Positions 1 through 9,535 are shown, numbered from the stretch's first letter. The stretch: 64,000 nucleotides of DNA from Brevibacterium sp. CBA3109 (GCF_040256645.1 NZ_CP158281.1:3596001-3660000), one strand, 5' to 3'. Notes: generated by a model from the sequence alone, not told the origin. Made by a program: numbers and translations.

Positions 1-8
1 CGATCCGT

Positions 9-1382
9 CTACTGCGGCATATTGACGAACCGGGACTTCGCGCCCTGGAAGGCCACCGAGATGTCGGCGGTCGGGCCCGCACGGTGCTTGGCGACGATGA
101 TATCGGCCTCGCCGGCGCGCTCGTGTTCCTTGTCATACATGTCGTCACGGTGGATGAGCAGAACCATATCGGCGTCCTGCTCGATCGAACCGGACTCACG
201 CAGGTCCGAGATCATCGGCCGCTTATCCGTCCTCTGCTCACTGCCACGGTTGAGCTGTGAGAGCGCAATGACAGGGATCTCGAGCTCTTTGGCCAAAAGC
301 TTGAGTGAACGGGAGAACTCGGAGACCTCCTGCTGACGCGACTCGACTCGCTTGCCGGAGCTCATCAGCTGCAGGTAGTCGACGCAGACCATCTTGAGGT
401 CATGCTGCTGCTTCAGGCGTCGGCACTTCGCACGGATCTCGGTCAACGCCATGTTCGGGGAATCGTCGACGAACAGCGGGGCGTCATTGATACGCGATTC
501 CGTCGCAGCCAGGGTCGTCCAGTCATGAGGGGACAGCTCACCTCGGCGAAGGTTCTGAAGCGGAATCTCCGACTCTGCCGACAGCAGACGCATGACGAGT
601 TCGTTCTTGCCCATCTCCAAGGAGAAGAAGACTGCGGCCTGGCCGTGGTGGATCGCCGCCGAGCGCATGAAGTCCAGCGCCAAAGTCGACTTGCCGACAC
701 CGGGACGAGCGGCGATGACGATCATCGTGCCCGGATGGAAACCGTTGGTGAGCTGGTCGAATTCGGTGAAACCGGTCGGCACACCCGCAGTCTGCCCATC
801 GGTGTCGCCGTTGCGTTCGATCTCCTGAGCGACATCGCTGAGGATATCGGAGAGGATCACATAGTCCTCAGTGGTGTGACGCTCAGTGACCTGGTAGATC
901 TCCGCCTGAGCCGAGTTCACGACCTCATCGGTGTCACCCTCCGCGTCATAGCCCATCTGCACGATGCGAGTGCCGGCTTCGACAAGGCGTCGCAAGACTG
1001 CCTGCTCGCGCACGATCGCGGCGTAGTAGCCGGCGTTCGCGGCAGTCGGGACGGAGGAGATCAGCGTGTGCAAGTACGCTGCGCCACCGACTCGAGACAG
1101 GTCACCGGTCTTCGTGAGGTAGTTCGCCACCGTCACGGAGTCCGCGGGTTCACCGCGCGAATACAGGTCGAGGACGGCCTCGTAGATGGTCTCGTGAGCA
1201 GGCTTGTAGAAGTCATCGCCGGTCATGGATTCGACGCAGTCGGCGATCGCATCCTTGGACAGAAGCATCGCACCGAGGACGCTCTGCTCGGCCTCGACGT
1301 CCTGCGGCGGGGTCCTCATCCCGTCAAACCCCTGATTGTTGCTCAATCGTCTTCCTCTTCCTCGAACCTCGTCGGCGGACAC
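9..1382 (-). CDS. dnaB: Replicative DNA helicase DnaB
   Basis: Hexameric 5'-3' helicase that unwinds DNA at the replication fork. The 457-residue product has the DnaB N-terminal domain (about residues 25-130) and a RecA-like ATPase core with Walker A ARPGVGKS near residues 225-232, followed by the Walker B-like VDYLQLM and the SQLNR segment. Its length fits an intein-free DnaB; many actinobacterial dnaB genes carry inteins, and none is seen here. The stop codon lies at the very edge of the window, so its 3' neighbour is unknown. It lies downstream of the rpsF-ssb-rpsR-rplI cluster on the same strand, as in other actinobacteria, but here about 9 kb of unrelated genes separate them. Confidence 0.97.
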   Translation of the reverse strand: MSADEVRGRGRRLSNNQGFDGMRTPPQDVEAEQSVLGAMLLSKDAIADCVESMTGDDFYKPAHETIYEAVLDLYSRGEPADSVTVANYLTKTGDLSRVGGAAYLHTLISSVPTAANAGYYAAIVREQAVLRRLVEAGTRIVQMGYDAEGDTDEVVNSAQAEIYQVTERHTTEDYVILSDILSDVAQEIERNGDTDGQTAGVPTGFTEFDQLTNGFHPGTMIVIAARPGVGKSTLALDFMRSAAIHHGQAAVFFSLEMGKNELVMRLLSAESEIPLQNLRRGELSPHDWTTLAATESRINDAPLFVDDSPNMALTEIRAKCRRLKQQHDLKMVCVDYLQLMSSGKRVESRQQEVSEFSRSLKLLAKELEIPVIALSQLNRGSEQRTDKRPMISDLRESGSIEQDADMVLLIHRDDMYDKEHERAGEADIIVAKHRAGPTADISVAFQGAKSRFVNMPQ

Positions 1383-1492
1383 CCGCTTTCAACGCCCTCC
1401 AACTGTACCTGGATCGAGAAGCCGCAGACCCACCTCGGCGGGGATATCCGGGTGTGAGCACACGCTCACTCCGGCATCCTCAGGCTCCGTCC

Positions 1493-1624
1493 TCATTCCC
1501 TCGAATGACCCCCTGTCGCGACGGTCATGAAGATCAGCTTCTCCAGCTGGAGTCCCGATCTGATGATGAGAATACCGGGAACAACTGACACGAGAATCGT
1601 GAGCAATCCGATCGGTTTGAGCAC
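1493..1624 (-). CDS. Possible small hydrophobic protein downstream of the ABC permease
   Basis: A 43-codon open frame with a GTG start begins 10 nt after the permease stop. AGGAG lies just upstream (1628-1632), but its 3-nt spacing is short. The product starts VLKPIGLLTILVSVVPGILI, one likely membrane segment, then a short charged tail. Codon use is compatible with the host. No family is recognised. It could be a small third component of the exporter operon or a chance frame; only sequence conservation would decide. Confidence 0.33.
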   Translation of the reverse strand: MLKPIGLLTILVSVVPGILIIRSGLQLEKLIFMTVATGGHSRE

Positions 1625-1634
1625 GAGCTCCTGC

Positions 1635-3005
1635 TTAGGCCCCGGCGTTCACGGTGGTGACACTGCGTACGAGCGGGCGGGTGAACTGCAGCCCCAGCCA
1701 CACCATGACCACGCCTCCGACGAGCACCGATGCGACAACCCCAATGGTCAGCGGGTCGCCGAGGTCACTGGCCGAGGCCATGAGAGCGGCCAGCATTCCG
1801 CCCAGCAGCAGGGACACGAGGGTGACGAGGATGATCGGCGACATGACCGCGTTGACGGTGACCCGGTGCATCATCTTCTGTGTCATGCCCGCCGAATGCA
1901 GCTCCCGGTAGGTCGATGCCCGGTCGAGGATGTCTGCCGCCTGGTTGATCGTCGCTGAGATGACGATGAAGACGAAGGCGATGGCCAGAGTGAGGATGAG
2001 TCCGGTGAAGATGTCATCGGCCATGTACTGGTAGGGGCCCATGACGGCCTTGTCCTCGGCGGTGAGATCTCCCTGATTCGCCCGCATCATCGCCGTGCCG
2101 GCACCGCCGACGACCGCGATGAAGGTGATCATCGCCAGACCTGCCACGCGCCGCCAGTACTGTGCTGGGGCGTCGGCGATCATCGAAGCAGCGATCATCG
2201 ACGTGGGTGTGCGGGCGATCCGGTGACTGAGCCATCCGTGGATGCGCATGACGAGGACGCCGATGACATTGATGAGCAGGAGGGCGATGCCGATCGTGAT
2301 GATGCTGGCAACGACGAAGACCATCGTCGGCTGGTTGCGGTTAAGGGAGAAGACGAGTGCACCGATCATTCCGACCACGAGGACGATCACGGTGATGATG
2401 CGGGCCACGGGGAATTTCCTGGCCAAGGACCGGGTGCGCACGCCCAGTGGTGACACAGTGATCTTGCGCAGGCCGAGCAGTGCCGCGAGAAGGCAGACCA
2501 AAAGCAGTCCGATGACAACTGCGGCGAGCAGCCACAGGGGCATCATCAGCGCAGAATATCCGAGCGCTTGGCCGTTGAAGACAAGGAAGCTGAGCGGGAA
2601 GGCCAGCATGAAGTAGCCGGCGATCCCTGCAATGATCCCTGCCGAGGCGGGAACGAATGGTTCGGCGACTGCAAGGAGCCGGACAGTGCCGGGCTTCGCG
2701 CCCAGCAGGGACAGCGTGGACAGCCGTTCGTCCTGGCGGCGGGCACTCAGCTTCGCCGAGGCGACCCCCAAGCTGATCGCGGGAACGATGAGGAAGACCG
2801 TGGCCAGGATGGCAAGCATGCGATAGAGGTCGCCCACCTCGGCGTATCCGGAGACCTCGGGACGGTCGTTGAACGCCCAGGCTCCGCCGGCGACGGTGAG
2901 GAAGAGGGTCGAGCAGGCGAAGAAGGCGATGGCGACGAGCTTCGAAGTCGTGGATGTGAAGGACTGTTTGGTCAGGACTATGGGAAGGATATTCATGGTC
3001 GGCAT
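1635..3005 (-). CDS. ABC transporter permease, FtsX/MacB-like
   Basis: Membrane subunit of an ABC transporter, probably an exporter or an envelope-stress system. The 456-residue product has many hydrophobic segments: an N-terminal helix near residues 18-40, a cluster at about 60-190, and another group of four towards the C terminus, as in duplicated FtsX-like permeases. I chose the ATG whose first base overlaps the last base of the ATPase stop (TGATG), a standard translational-coupling arrangement; a GTG one codon upstream is possible. The substrate cannot be told from sequence; peptide or lipid exporters and antibiotic-resistance pairs share this architecture. Confidence 0.85.
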   Translation of the reverse strand: MPTMNILPIVLTKQSFTSTTSKLVAIAFFACSTLFLTVAGGAWAFNDRPEVSGYAEVGDLYRMLAILATVFLIVPAISLGVASAKLSARRQDERLSTLSLLGAKPGTVRLLAVAEPFVPASAGIIAGIAGYFMLAFPLSFLVFNGQALGYSALMMPLWLLAAVVIGLLLVCLLAALLGLRKITVSPLGVRTRSLARKFPVARIITVIVLVVGMIGALVFSLNRNQPTMVFVVASIITIGIALLLINVIGVLVMRIHGWLSHRIARTPTSMIAASMIADAPAQYWRRVAGLAMITFIAVVGGAGTAMMRANQGDLTAEDKAVMGPYQYMADDIFTGLILTLAIAFVFIVISATINQAADILDRASTYRELHSAGMTQKMMHRVTVNAVMSPIILVTLVSLLLGGMLAALMASASDLGDPLTIGVVASVLVGGVVMVWLGLQFTRPLVRSVTTVNAGA

Positions 3006-3751
3006 CACCGGTTGTTCTCAACGTACTGGTGGTTCTGCACAGGCTGGTTCGCAGAATCGGAGACGATTCGGCCGTCGGCGAGGCGGACGATGCGAGAGCA
3101 CCGGGCGGCCACTGACTCATCGTGGGTGACCACGACCAAGGTGGATCCGCGGCCGGTCGTCGAGGCGAGAAGTTCGGAGAGCACCTCGGTGGAGGTGGAG
3201 GAGTCAAGGGCACCGGTGGGTTCGTCGGCGAAGGTGACCACGGGCTGGGTGACCTGAGCGCGGGCGATGGCCACGCGCTGTGCCTGACCGCCGGAGAGCT
3301 GTCCGATGCGTTTGTTCAGGTGTTCGGCCAGTCCCAGGCGCTGCAGCCATGCGCGGGCATGCTCGGTCGCATCGGAGCGTTTCATCCCCGAGAGCATGGC
3401 GGCGAGCGCAACATTGTCCAAGGCGGTGAGCTCGGGCAGGAGCAGGCCCTGTTGGAACACGAAGCCGAAGACCTCGCGGCGCAGTGCGGTGCGGCCCTTC
3501 TCCTTCAGCGAGGTGATCTCTGCGGCGGCGCTGCGGTCGGTGGGCAGGAGGCGAATGTTGCCCTCGTCTGGTCGGATGATGCCTGCCAGGCAGTGCAGGA
3601 GGGTCGTCTTGCCGGAACCGGAGGGTCCCATAATGGCCAGGGATTCGCCGAGGCCGATGCCCAGATCGACTCCGGCGAGTGCGTAGGTCTGGTTGTAGTG
3701 CTTGGTCACGTTCGAGGCGGCGATGATCGCGGGAAGCTGTGTGTTTGTCAT
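3005..3751 (-). CDS. ABC transporter ATP-binding protein
   Basis: Nucleotide-binding subunit that powers the adjacent permease. The 248-residue product shows Walker A GPSGSGKTT, signature LSGGQAQR, Walker B TFADEPTGALD and the switch His in VVTHD, the pattern of the LolD/MacB/FtsE-type branch. The start was set at MTNTQLP because GGAG lies just upstream; an 11-codon upstream extension lacks an SD. The stop overlaps the permease start by one base, so the two form an operon. Confidence 0.9.
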   Translation of the reverse strand: MTNTQLPAIIAASNVTKHYNQTYALAGVDLGIGLGESLAIMGPSGSGKTTLLHCLAGIIRPDEGNIRLLPTDRSAAAEITSLKEKGRTALRREVFGFVFQQGLLLPELTALDNVALAAMLSGMKRSDATEHARAWLQRLGLAEHLNKRIGQLSGGQAQRVAIARAQVTQPVVTFADEPTGALDSSTSTEVLSELLASTTGRGSTLVVVTHDESVAARCSRIVRLADGRIVSDSANQPVQNHQYVENNR

Positions 3752-4033
3752 GTCTCCATGTTTTCGCAAACGGACTTGTGCCACTATGAAGACGACCCAC
3801 CACCTCGGCGAGGAAAACCCGACTCTTGGAATAGGGGTTACAGATCCGGCGAATCACCTGGTGATTGGCTTGGGATCAGACTTGCCGATAGACCAATCGG
3901 CGATCAGCCGCCTATTGTGAATGCGTAGCGGTTGCCCGACGGTTCCGCTGCACTTGAGCCACTCTGCGTGAACCACTCTGGGTGAACTCACGACGAGGAC
4001 CAACCAAGACACGTCTACAACGGAGGAGTCATC

Positions 4034-4447
4034 ATGAAGGCACAGTGGATCAGCATTCTCGTCGACGACCAGGCTCGGGCCCTGAAGTTCTACACGGACA
4101 GGCTCGGCTTCATTCCGAAGGTCGATGTGCCGGTCGGAGACGACTTCCGCTGGCTCACCGTGGTCTCACCCGAGGCTCCAGACGGAGTCGAGATCGTCCT
4201 GGAGCCGAAGGGCCACCCCGCCGCGAACGACTTCACCTCTGCGCTGAAGGCCGACGGAATCCCTCTCAACCAGTTCGCCGTTGAGGATGTCCAGGCCGAA
4301 TATGATCGCCTGTCAAAGCTCGGTGTCACGTTCACGCAGGAGCCGACGACGATGGGACCAGTCACCACCGCCGTCCTCGACGACACAGTGGGCAACCTCA
4401 TTCAGCTCATTCATCAGGAAGAGGACACCGAGCCCGACCTGCCTTGA
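4034..4447 (+). CDS. VOC (glyoxalase/bleomycin-resistance) family protein
   Basis: A 137-residue protein of the vicinal-oxygen-chelate fold. It begins MKAQWISILVDDQARALKFY, the usual first beta-alpha unit, followed by GFIPKVDVPVGDDFRWLTV; a second module ends AVLDDTVGNLIQLIHQ. GGAGG precedes the ATG by about 8 nt. Family members range from glyoxalases and dioxygenases to antibiotic-binding proteins, and the sequence does not settle which. It stands alone, divergent from the ABC pair and convergent with the DUF445 gene. Confidence 0.85.
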   Translation: MKAQWISILVDDQARALKFYTDRLGFIPKVDVPVGDDFRWLTVVSPEAPDGVEIVLEPKGHPAANDFTSALKADGIPLNQFAVEDVQAEYDRLSKLGVTFTQEPTTMGPVTTAVLDDTVGNLIQLIHQEEDTEPDLP

Positions 4448-4483
4448 GGCTGAGTCGGCTGCGTCACGGCGGGTCTGCTCACC

Positions 4484-4500
4484 GAGCAGCGATGCTGCTC
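4484..4500. terminator. Short hairpin between convergent genes
   Basis: GAGCAGC-GAT-GCTGCTC is a perfect 7-bp inverted repeat with a 3-nt loop in the gap between the VOC and DUF445 stops. No T-run follows, so a terminator role is only suggested by position. Confidence 0.35.
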
Positions 4501-4522
4501 ATTCTGGCGGCTCTACCGCGCA

Positions 4523-5821
4523 TCACCCAGGCAGCAGCACGATGATCGTGTGGATGACGAGACCGACGAGGGCGCCGATGACTGTGCCGTTGATGCGGAT
4601 GTACTGCAGATCCCGGCCGACGTAGAGCTCGATCCTCTCGGCGGCTTCCTTCGCATCCCATCGTTCGATCGTGTCGGAGATGACGCTGGCGATCTCGGGG
4701 CCGAAGCTCTCTGCCAGGTCACCGGCCGTCGTGGCGATCCGGTCATCGATCTTGGCGGAGAATTCCGAATCTTCCTGCAGCCTGCCGGCGAATTCTCCGA
4801 TGAGTTCGGAGATGCGTCCGCGCACCTCGCCGTTGGGGTCGATGATGGCCTGGCGCAGGAGCTGCTTGAGCGAAGTCCAGATCTCAAGCACGGAGTCGAC
4901 GACCCCGGATTGGCTGAGCAGATCGTTGATGATGACCTCGGCCTTCTCCGACAGTGGAGTGTCAGAGTTCAGGTCGTCGGAGAGGTCGACGAGCCAGGCG
5001 TCGAGGGCCTGTCGTGCCTTGTGGTATTCGTTGTCGCGGACGTCGGCGACCCAGCCGAGCACCTCTCGCTGCAGTCGGTTGGAGAGCTGCTCGTTGACGA
5101 AGTCGGGAACCCAGGACGGGGCCCGGTTGTGGACGATCCCATCGATGACCTGCGGGTTGTCACCCAACCAGGAGTACGCCTCGGCGACGATGAGGTCGAC
5201 AAGCTTGTGGTGCGCCCCGTCGAGGACGATCTGACGCAGCAGCTGCGCCAGCACCGGAGTCTTACGGGTCGCGACCAGGCGCGGAATGATGACATTCTTC
5301 GTCAGGGCCACGACGGAATCGTCGTCGATGCGGGCCAGCACATATTCGAGCCCACCGGCGGCACGGTCGACGACGAGGTCCCGGTTGGCAGACTTGCTCA
5401 GCCACTCACCGGCACGGTGGGAGACCTGAGCGGACCGGATCTTCGTCGACACCGCCTCGGCGTGGAGGAAGTTCGCGGCGACGAACGCGGACAGGCTCGC
5501 GCCCAGGGTGTCCTTCTTGCGGGGAATGATCGCGGTGTGCGGAATCGGCAGCCCGAGTGGATGGCGGAAGAGTGCCGTGACAGCGAACCAGTCGGCGATC
5601 GCACCGATCATCGCAGCCTCCGAGGCACGGGAGACGAAGCCCCAAACCCCGGTGTTGTCGGTGAAGATGTGGGTCGAGAGGAAGATAAGGGTGGCGAGGA
5701 CGAGCAGCGACAGCGCCAGCGTCCGCATCTTGCGCAGACCCCGCGCCCGCTCCTGGTCCTCCGGCGTCAGTTCGCTCGGACCGCCGAAACGCGGCACGGA
5801 TGGTGCTTTTTCGATCGACAT
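4523..5821 (-). CDS. DUF445 family membrane protein
   Basis: A 432-residue protein related to YjiN/DUF445 proteins. A charged N terminus is followed by a hydrophobic segment (TLALSLLVLATLIFLSTHIF), the GFVSRASEAAMIGAIADWFA region, and FRHPLGLPIPHTAIIPRKKD, which is a hallmark of the family. The C terminus ends in a second hydrophobic stretch. The start MSIEKAP was chosen because GGGGGAACG sits directly upstream; an ATG eight codons earlier has no SD. The family function is unknown, with an envelope role usually assumed. Confidence 0.87.
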   Translation of the reverse strand: MSIEKAPSVPRFGGPSELTPEDQERARGLRKMRTLALSLLVLATLIFLSTHIFTDNTGVWGFVSRASEAAMIGAIADWFAVTALFRHPLGLPIPHTAIIPRKKDTLGASLSAFVAANFLHAEAVSTKIRSAQVSHRAGEWLSKSANRDLVVDRAAGGLEYVLARIDDDSVVALTKNVIIPRLVATRKTPVLAQLLRQIVLDGAHHKLVDLIVAEAYSWLGDNPQVIDGIVHNRAPSWVPDFVNEQLSNRLQREVLGWVADVRDNEYHKARQALDAWLVDLSDDLNSDTPLSEKAEVIINDLLSQSGVVDSVLEIWTSLKQLLRQAIIDPNGEVRGRISELIGEFAGRLQEDSEFSAKIDDRIATTAGDLAESFGPEIASVISDTIERWDAKEAAERIELYVGRDLQYIRINGTVIGALVGLVIHTIIVLLPG

Positions 5822-5994
5822 CGTTCCCCCTTCTTCGCCTGCCATCGACTTTAGCGAAGTAGCGGCCCGTCATGGGCATCGGCAGGCTGTGCCGAGCCTG
5901 GGAACCTGCGTCGTGGAGTCTGCGCCCTGTCGCCGATTGCCGCATCGTGCTTGGATGGGAAGAGGCACCATTCGACGACTTCCGGGAGGATGAC

Positions 5995-6210
5995 ATGGCA
6001 GAGACGTTCAATGTGGGCGACCACGTGGGGTGGAACTCGGAGGCCGGCGAGGTCTCGGGCACGATCACGAAGGTCCACACTTCCGACTTCGAGTACAAAG
6101 GCCACAAGCGTCGGGCATCGAAGGACGAGCCGCAGTACGAGATCAAGAGCGATAAGACCGATCACATCGCCGCTCACAAGGGCACGGCCCTCCACCGGAT
6201 CGACAAATAG
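5995..6210 (+). CDS. DUF2945 / HVA1-type Tudor-like small protein
   Basis: A 71-residue protein, MAETFNVGDHVGWNSEAGEV onward, matching the short hypervirulence-associated/DUF2945 domain (GDxVxWNSEAG...G.I..V, then a basic middle and KSDKT..IAAHKG..L). GGGAGGA lies 4 nt before the ATG. A longer in-frame extension upstream has no SD. It overlaps the following DUF488 gene by one base, so the two are co-translated. Function is unknown; the fold suggests binding of nucleic acid or protein. Confidence 0.85.
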   Translation: MAETFNVGDHVGWNSEAGEVSGTITKVHTSDFEYKGHKRRASKDEPQYEIKSDKTDHIAAHKGTALHRIDK

Positions 6211-6782
6211 TGAGCAGCTCGCAGTTCTTCACCATCGGTCACTCGAACCATTCTCTTCAGGAATTCATCGACCTTCTTACCGACAACGCCGCCGAGGTGG
6301 TGGTTGACGTCCGCAAGCTGCCCGGATCGAATAAGAATCCCCAGTTCAACGCGGATACTCTCGTCGATGACCTGGCCAAGGTGGGAGTGGACCTGCGTCG
6401 GCTCGAGGGACTGACCGGCCGGCGCCCGGTGAATCGTGACATCGACTTCGAGATCAATGGGTGGTGGAAGAATCGCAGCTTCCACAACTATGCCGATCAC
6501 GCCCTGACCGAGGAGTTCCGGACCGACTTCGATCAGCTCCTCGAGTGGAGCGCGACGAAACGCTGCGTGCTCCTGTGTTCAGAGGCGGTGTGGTGGCGCT
6601 GCCACCGGCGCATCATCGCCGACAACCTGCTCGCACACGACCTTCCCGTCACCCACATCATGGGCAAGAACCAGACCACCGCCGCCGAACTCAGCTCGGG
6701 AGCCGTCGTCGACAAGGATGGAAGCGTCACCTACCCGGCAACTGCCTCAGACGACTCGTCGGGTGAGTCGGTGGATTCGTAG
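6210..6782 (+). CDS. DUF488 domain protein
   Basis: A 190-residue protein with the DUF488 pattern: FTIGHSNHSLQEFIDLL near the start, VVDVRKLPGS, a central NRDIDFEI region, then VLLCSEAVWWRCHRRIIADN, where Cys and Arg residues are conserved in the family. The GTG start overlaps the preceding stop (TAGTG). DUF488 proteins are uncharacterised, though several sit in DNA-damage or stress contexts. A second, smaller DUF488-type gene lies at 57747-58112. Confidence 0.85.
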   Translation: MSSSQFFTIGHSNHSLQEFIDLLTDNAAEVVVDVRKLPGSNKNPQFNADTLVDDLAKVGVDLRRLEGLTGRRPVNRDIDFEINGWWKNRSFHNYADHALTEEFRTDFDQLLEWSATKRCVLLCSEAVWWRCHRRIIADNLLAHDLPVTHIMGKNQTTAAELSSGAVVDKDGSVTYPATASDDSSGESVDS

Positions 6783-7028
6783 GTAGCAGAATGTAGGGCG
6801 CAGTCGCTCAAATCAACATTCTTCTCCCTGTGAATCGGCGCATTGCACTGAACTGCCTCACCGTCGCTCCGGTGAATGGTCTCAATTGACGAGACCGAGC
6901 AGTCTCACCAACATTTCGGGCGTAGTGTGTCGGGGTCTGGTCACCGCTGTCCCGCACGGGAGGGGACCTGCCCAGGTTTCCGCTTCAGGCTGACCGGACG
7001 GTTCACCCCCGTAAAGTCAGGAGCAGCC

Positions 7029-8228
7029 GTGCCAGCACAACCGGCCGAGGCCACCATTTCCGAGATCACCGATCTCATCACCTTCGACACCACGAGCCGG
7101 GATTCCAATCTCCCGCTCATCGACCACGTCGTCGACCGTCTCAAGGCCGCAGGCATCGAATCTCAGCGTGTGCCCAACGCCGAGGGCACCAAGGCAAACC
7201 TGCTGGCCACGTTGCCCGCCGCCGATGGTTCCACGACCGGCGGAATCGTCCTGTCCGGGCACACCGATGTCGTGCCCGTCGACGGCCAGGATTGGTCGAG
7301 CGAGCCCTTCACCTCGCAGATCAGGGACGGCAAGCTCTATGCGCGCGGCAGTGCGGACATGAAGTCCTTCATCGGCGTGATCCTCGCCAAACTCCCCGAG
7401 CTCACCGCCGCGAAACTCAAGGAGCCCATCCACCTCGCCTTCTCCTATGACGAAGAGGTCGGCTGCGTAGGTGCGATCGATCTCGTCGACACGATCACCG
7501 AGGCGGGCCTGGCCCCACGCGGCTGCATCGTCGGTGAGCCCTCGAGCATGCGGGTCGTGCGCGGACACAAGTCGATGAACGTCTTCCGTGTCGACTTCCA
7601 CGGCGTCGCGGCACATTCCTCGCTGACCCCTGAGGGTGTGAACTCGATTGCCTACGCGGCCGAGTTCGTCACCTTCGTCCATGCGGTCGCCGCCGAGTTC
7701 CGCACCGAGGGTCCCTTCGATGAGAACTATGTCGTGCCCTTCACCACGGTGACGGCGAATACGATCAGCGGCGGCATCGCCGTCAACACGATCCCCGCCG
7801 AGGCGAGCGTGCAGTTCGAGTTCCGTTCCCTGGGATCTGTGGATCGTGAGGCGCTCGTCGAGCGATTCCGCGCCGAGGCGGCTCGCCTTGAGCGCATGAT
7901 GCGCGCGGAGAACGACAGCGCCCGCGTCGAGTTCACCGTTGAGGCTGCCGCTCCCGGCTGTGAGACTCCTGCCGACGCCGACATCGTCTCCCAGGCCGGC
8001 CAGTGGGGCGGAGTGGTCAGTGATGACAAGGTCACCTACGGCACCGAGGCGGGACTGTTCTCGAATGCGGGCATCCCCACTGTTGTCTGCGGCCCCGGGG
8101 ACATCGCGCAGGCACACGCTCCCGATGAGTTCATCGAGCTCGAACAGATCGCCGCCTGCGAAGCGTTCATCGGCAACCTCATCACCGACCTCAGCGCAGG
8201 CACCAAGCACAGCACGGAAGGAGAGTGA
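7029..8228 (+). CDS. argE: M20 family metallohydrolase, acetylornithine deacetylase (ArgE)-like
   Basis: Zinc hydrolase that removes N-acyl groups from amino acids. The 399-residue product shows the M20 set: SGHTDVVPVDG (H78, D80), RGSADMK (D110), the YDEEVGCVG pair (E142, E143), GEPSSM, and a C-terminal QAHAPDEF His. The GTG start at 7029 has AGGAG at 7019-7023; the upstream part of the open frame reads as non-coding. It is translationally linked to an MFS carrier rather than to arginine genes, so use of an imported N-acyl amino acid is as likely as arginine biosynthesis. The gene symbol is therefore tentative. Confidence 0.88.
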   Translation: MPAQPAEATISEITDLITFDTTSRDSNLPLIDHVVDRLKAAGIESQRVPNAEGTKANLLATLPAADGSTTGGIVLSGHTDVVPVDGQDWSSEPFTSQIRDGKLYARGSADMKSFIGVILAKLPELTAAKLKEPIHLAFSYDEEVGCVGAIDLVDTITEAGLAPRGCIVGEPSSMRVVRGHKSMNVFRVDFHGVAAHSSLTPEGVNSIAYAAEFVTFVHAVAAEFRTEGPFDENYVVPFTTVTANTISGGIAVNTIPAEASVQFEFRSLGSVDREALVERFRAEAARLERMMRAENDSARVEFTVEAAAPGCETPADADIVSQAGQWGGVVSDDKVTYGTEAGLFSNAGIPTVVCGPGDIAQAHAPDEFIELEQIAACEAFIGNLITDLSAGTKHSTEGE

Positions 8229-8233
8229 GCACC

Positions 8234-9535
8234 ATGAGTTCCTCCACCGCGAATCCGCAGCAAGAGCCCGTGCTCGAGGCGACTCCGGAGCGTCTCCTGG
8301 CCGCCCGCAAGGCCGTCATCTCGAGTTCGATCGGTGCCGCCCTCGAATGGTTCGACATCATCGTCTTCGCGTCGTTCGCCGTTGTGATCTCGGAGATCTT
8401 CTACCCTGAGGGCGATCCGGTCTTCTCCCTCATCCTCACCTTCGCCACCTTTGCCATCTCCTACCTGGTTCGCCCCATCGGCGGCCTGGTCCTGGGCCGG
8501 TTCGCCGATCGACGTGGCCGCAAACCGGCGCTGACTCTGACCCTGTTCCTCATGATGCTGGGCACGCTGCTCATGGCGATTGCCCCGACCTATTCGCAGA
8601 TCGGGGTCTGGGGAGCGCTCATCATCCTGGCCTCCAGGCTCCTGCAGGGGTTCTCTGCCGGCGGCGAGTTCGGCACGGCGACGACCTTCCTGGTGGAGAC
8701 CGCTCCGCACCGGAAGATGTACTACGCCTCCTGGCAGATCGCGAGCCAGGGAGCATCGATGGCCTTGGCCTCGGCCTTCGGCTTCGCCCTCAACACGTAT
8801 CTCTCCGAAGAGGCACTCCACTCCTGGGGCTGGAGGGTGCCGTTCCTCATCGGTCTCCTCGTCGGACCTGTCGGACTCTACATCCGCTCCAAACTCGACG
8901 AAACCGAGGAGTTCACGTCGAGGCCTCCGGCGAAGTCGCCCCTGCGCACGCTCTTCGCCAACCACTGGGGTCGCATCCTGGCCGCCTCCGCGTCGGTCGG
9001 CGTCGCCACGATCTCCGTGTACATGATCCTCTTCATGCCCACCTTCGCCATGTCCAACCTGGGCATCTCACCGACGGCGGCCTACCTCGGCGGTATTTTG
9101 GCAGGTCTCATCTGCCTGATCGGATCACCGCTGGTGGGCCGCCTTGCCGATCGGGTCGGTCCCGCGCGGATCATGACCTATGCCGCGATCGCGGCCCTGG
9201 TGCTCGCGTGGCCGCTGTTCCAGCTCATCGTCACCCAACGCAGCGTGCCCGCGTTCATCTTCGTCATCGCCGTGCTCGGCGTGATCATGGCGTTCTACTT
9301 CGCGCCGCTGCCGGGCATGCTCTCTGTGCTCTTCCCGGCAGAAATCAGAGGCACCGGACTGTCCACGGCCTACAACATCGGTGTGACGCTCCTCGGTGGC
9401 ATCGCTCCGCTGGTGCTCACGTGGCTGCTCGACATCACCGGTTCGCTGAACTCGCCGAGCGTGTACTACATGGGAGTCGCCGTGCTCTCCCTCATCGGTC
9501 TGTTCTTCGTCCGCAGACACTACGGCCAGCGCTGA
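8234..9535 (+). CDS. MFS transporter, metabolite:H+ symporter (MHS) type
   Basis: Twelve-helix carrier of the ProP/KgtP/ShiA type, about 433 residues. It has GAALEWFDIIVFASFAVVIS in helix 1, the signature LVRPIGGLVLGRFADRRGRK, and a large central loop. AAGGAG at 8218-8223 gives a 10-nt spacing to the ATG at 8234; the GTG at 8225, which overlaps the deacylase stop, would have only 1 nt and is less likely. Its position suggests it imports the substrate of the adjacent M20 hydrolase, which is inference. Confidence 0.88.
   Translation: MSSSTANPQQEPVLEATPERLLAARKAVISSSIGAALEWFDIIVFASFAVVISEIFYPEGDPVFSLILTFATFAISYLVRPIGGLVLGRFADRRGRKPALTLTLFLMMLGTLLMAIAPTYSQIGVWGALIILASRLLQGFSAGGEFGTATTFLVETAPHRKMYYASWQIASQGASMALASAFGFALNTYLSEEALHSWGWRVPFLIGLLVGPVGLYIRSKLDETEEFTSRPPAKSPLRTLFANHWGRILAASASVGVATISVYMILFMPTFAMSNLGISPTAAYLGGILAGLICLIGSPLVGRLADRVGPARIMTYAAIAALVLAWPLFQLIVTQRSVPAFIFVIAVLGVIMAFYFAPLPGMLSVLFPAEIRGTGLSTAYNIGVTLLGGIAPLVLTWLLDITGSLNSPSVYYMGVAVLSLIGLFFVRRHYGQR

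Noticed and set aside
6020-6028. CCACGTGGG inside the DUF2945 gene, considered as parS
   Set aside because: Shares only CACGTG with the consensus and lies in coding sequence.
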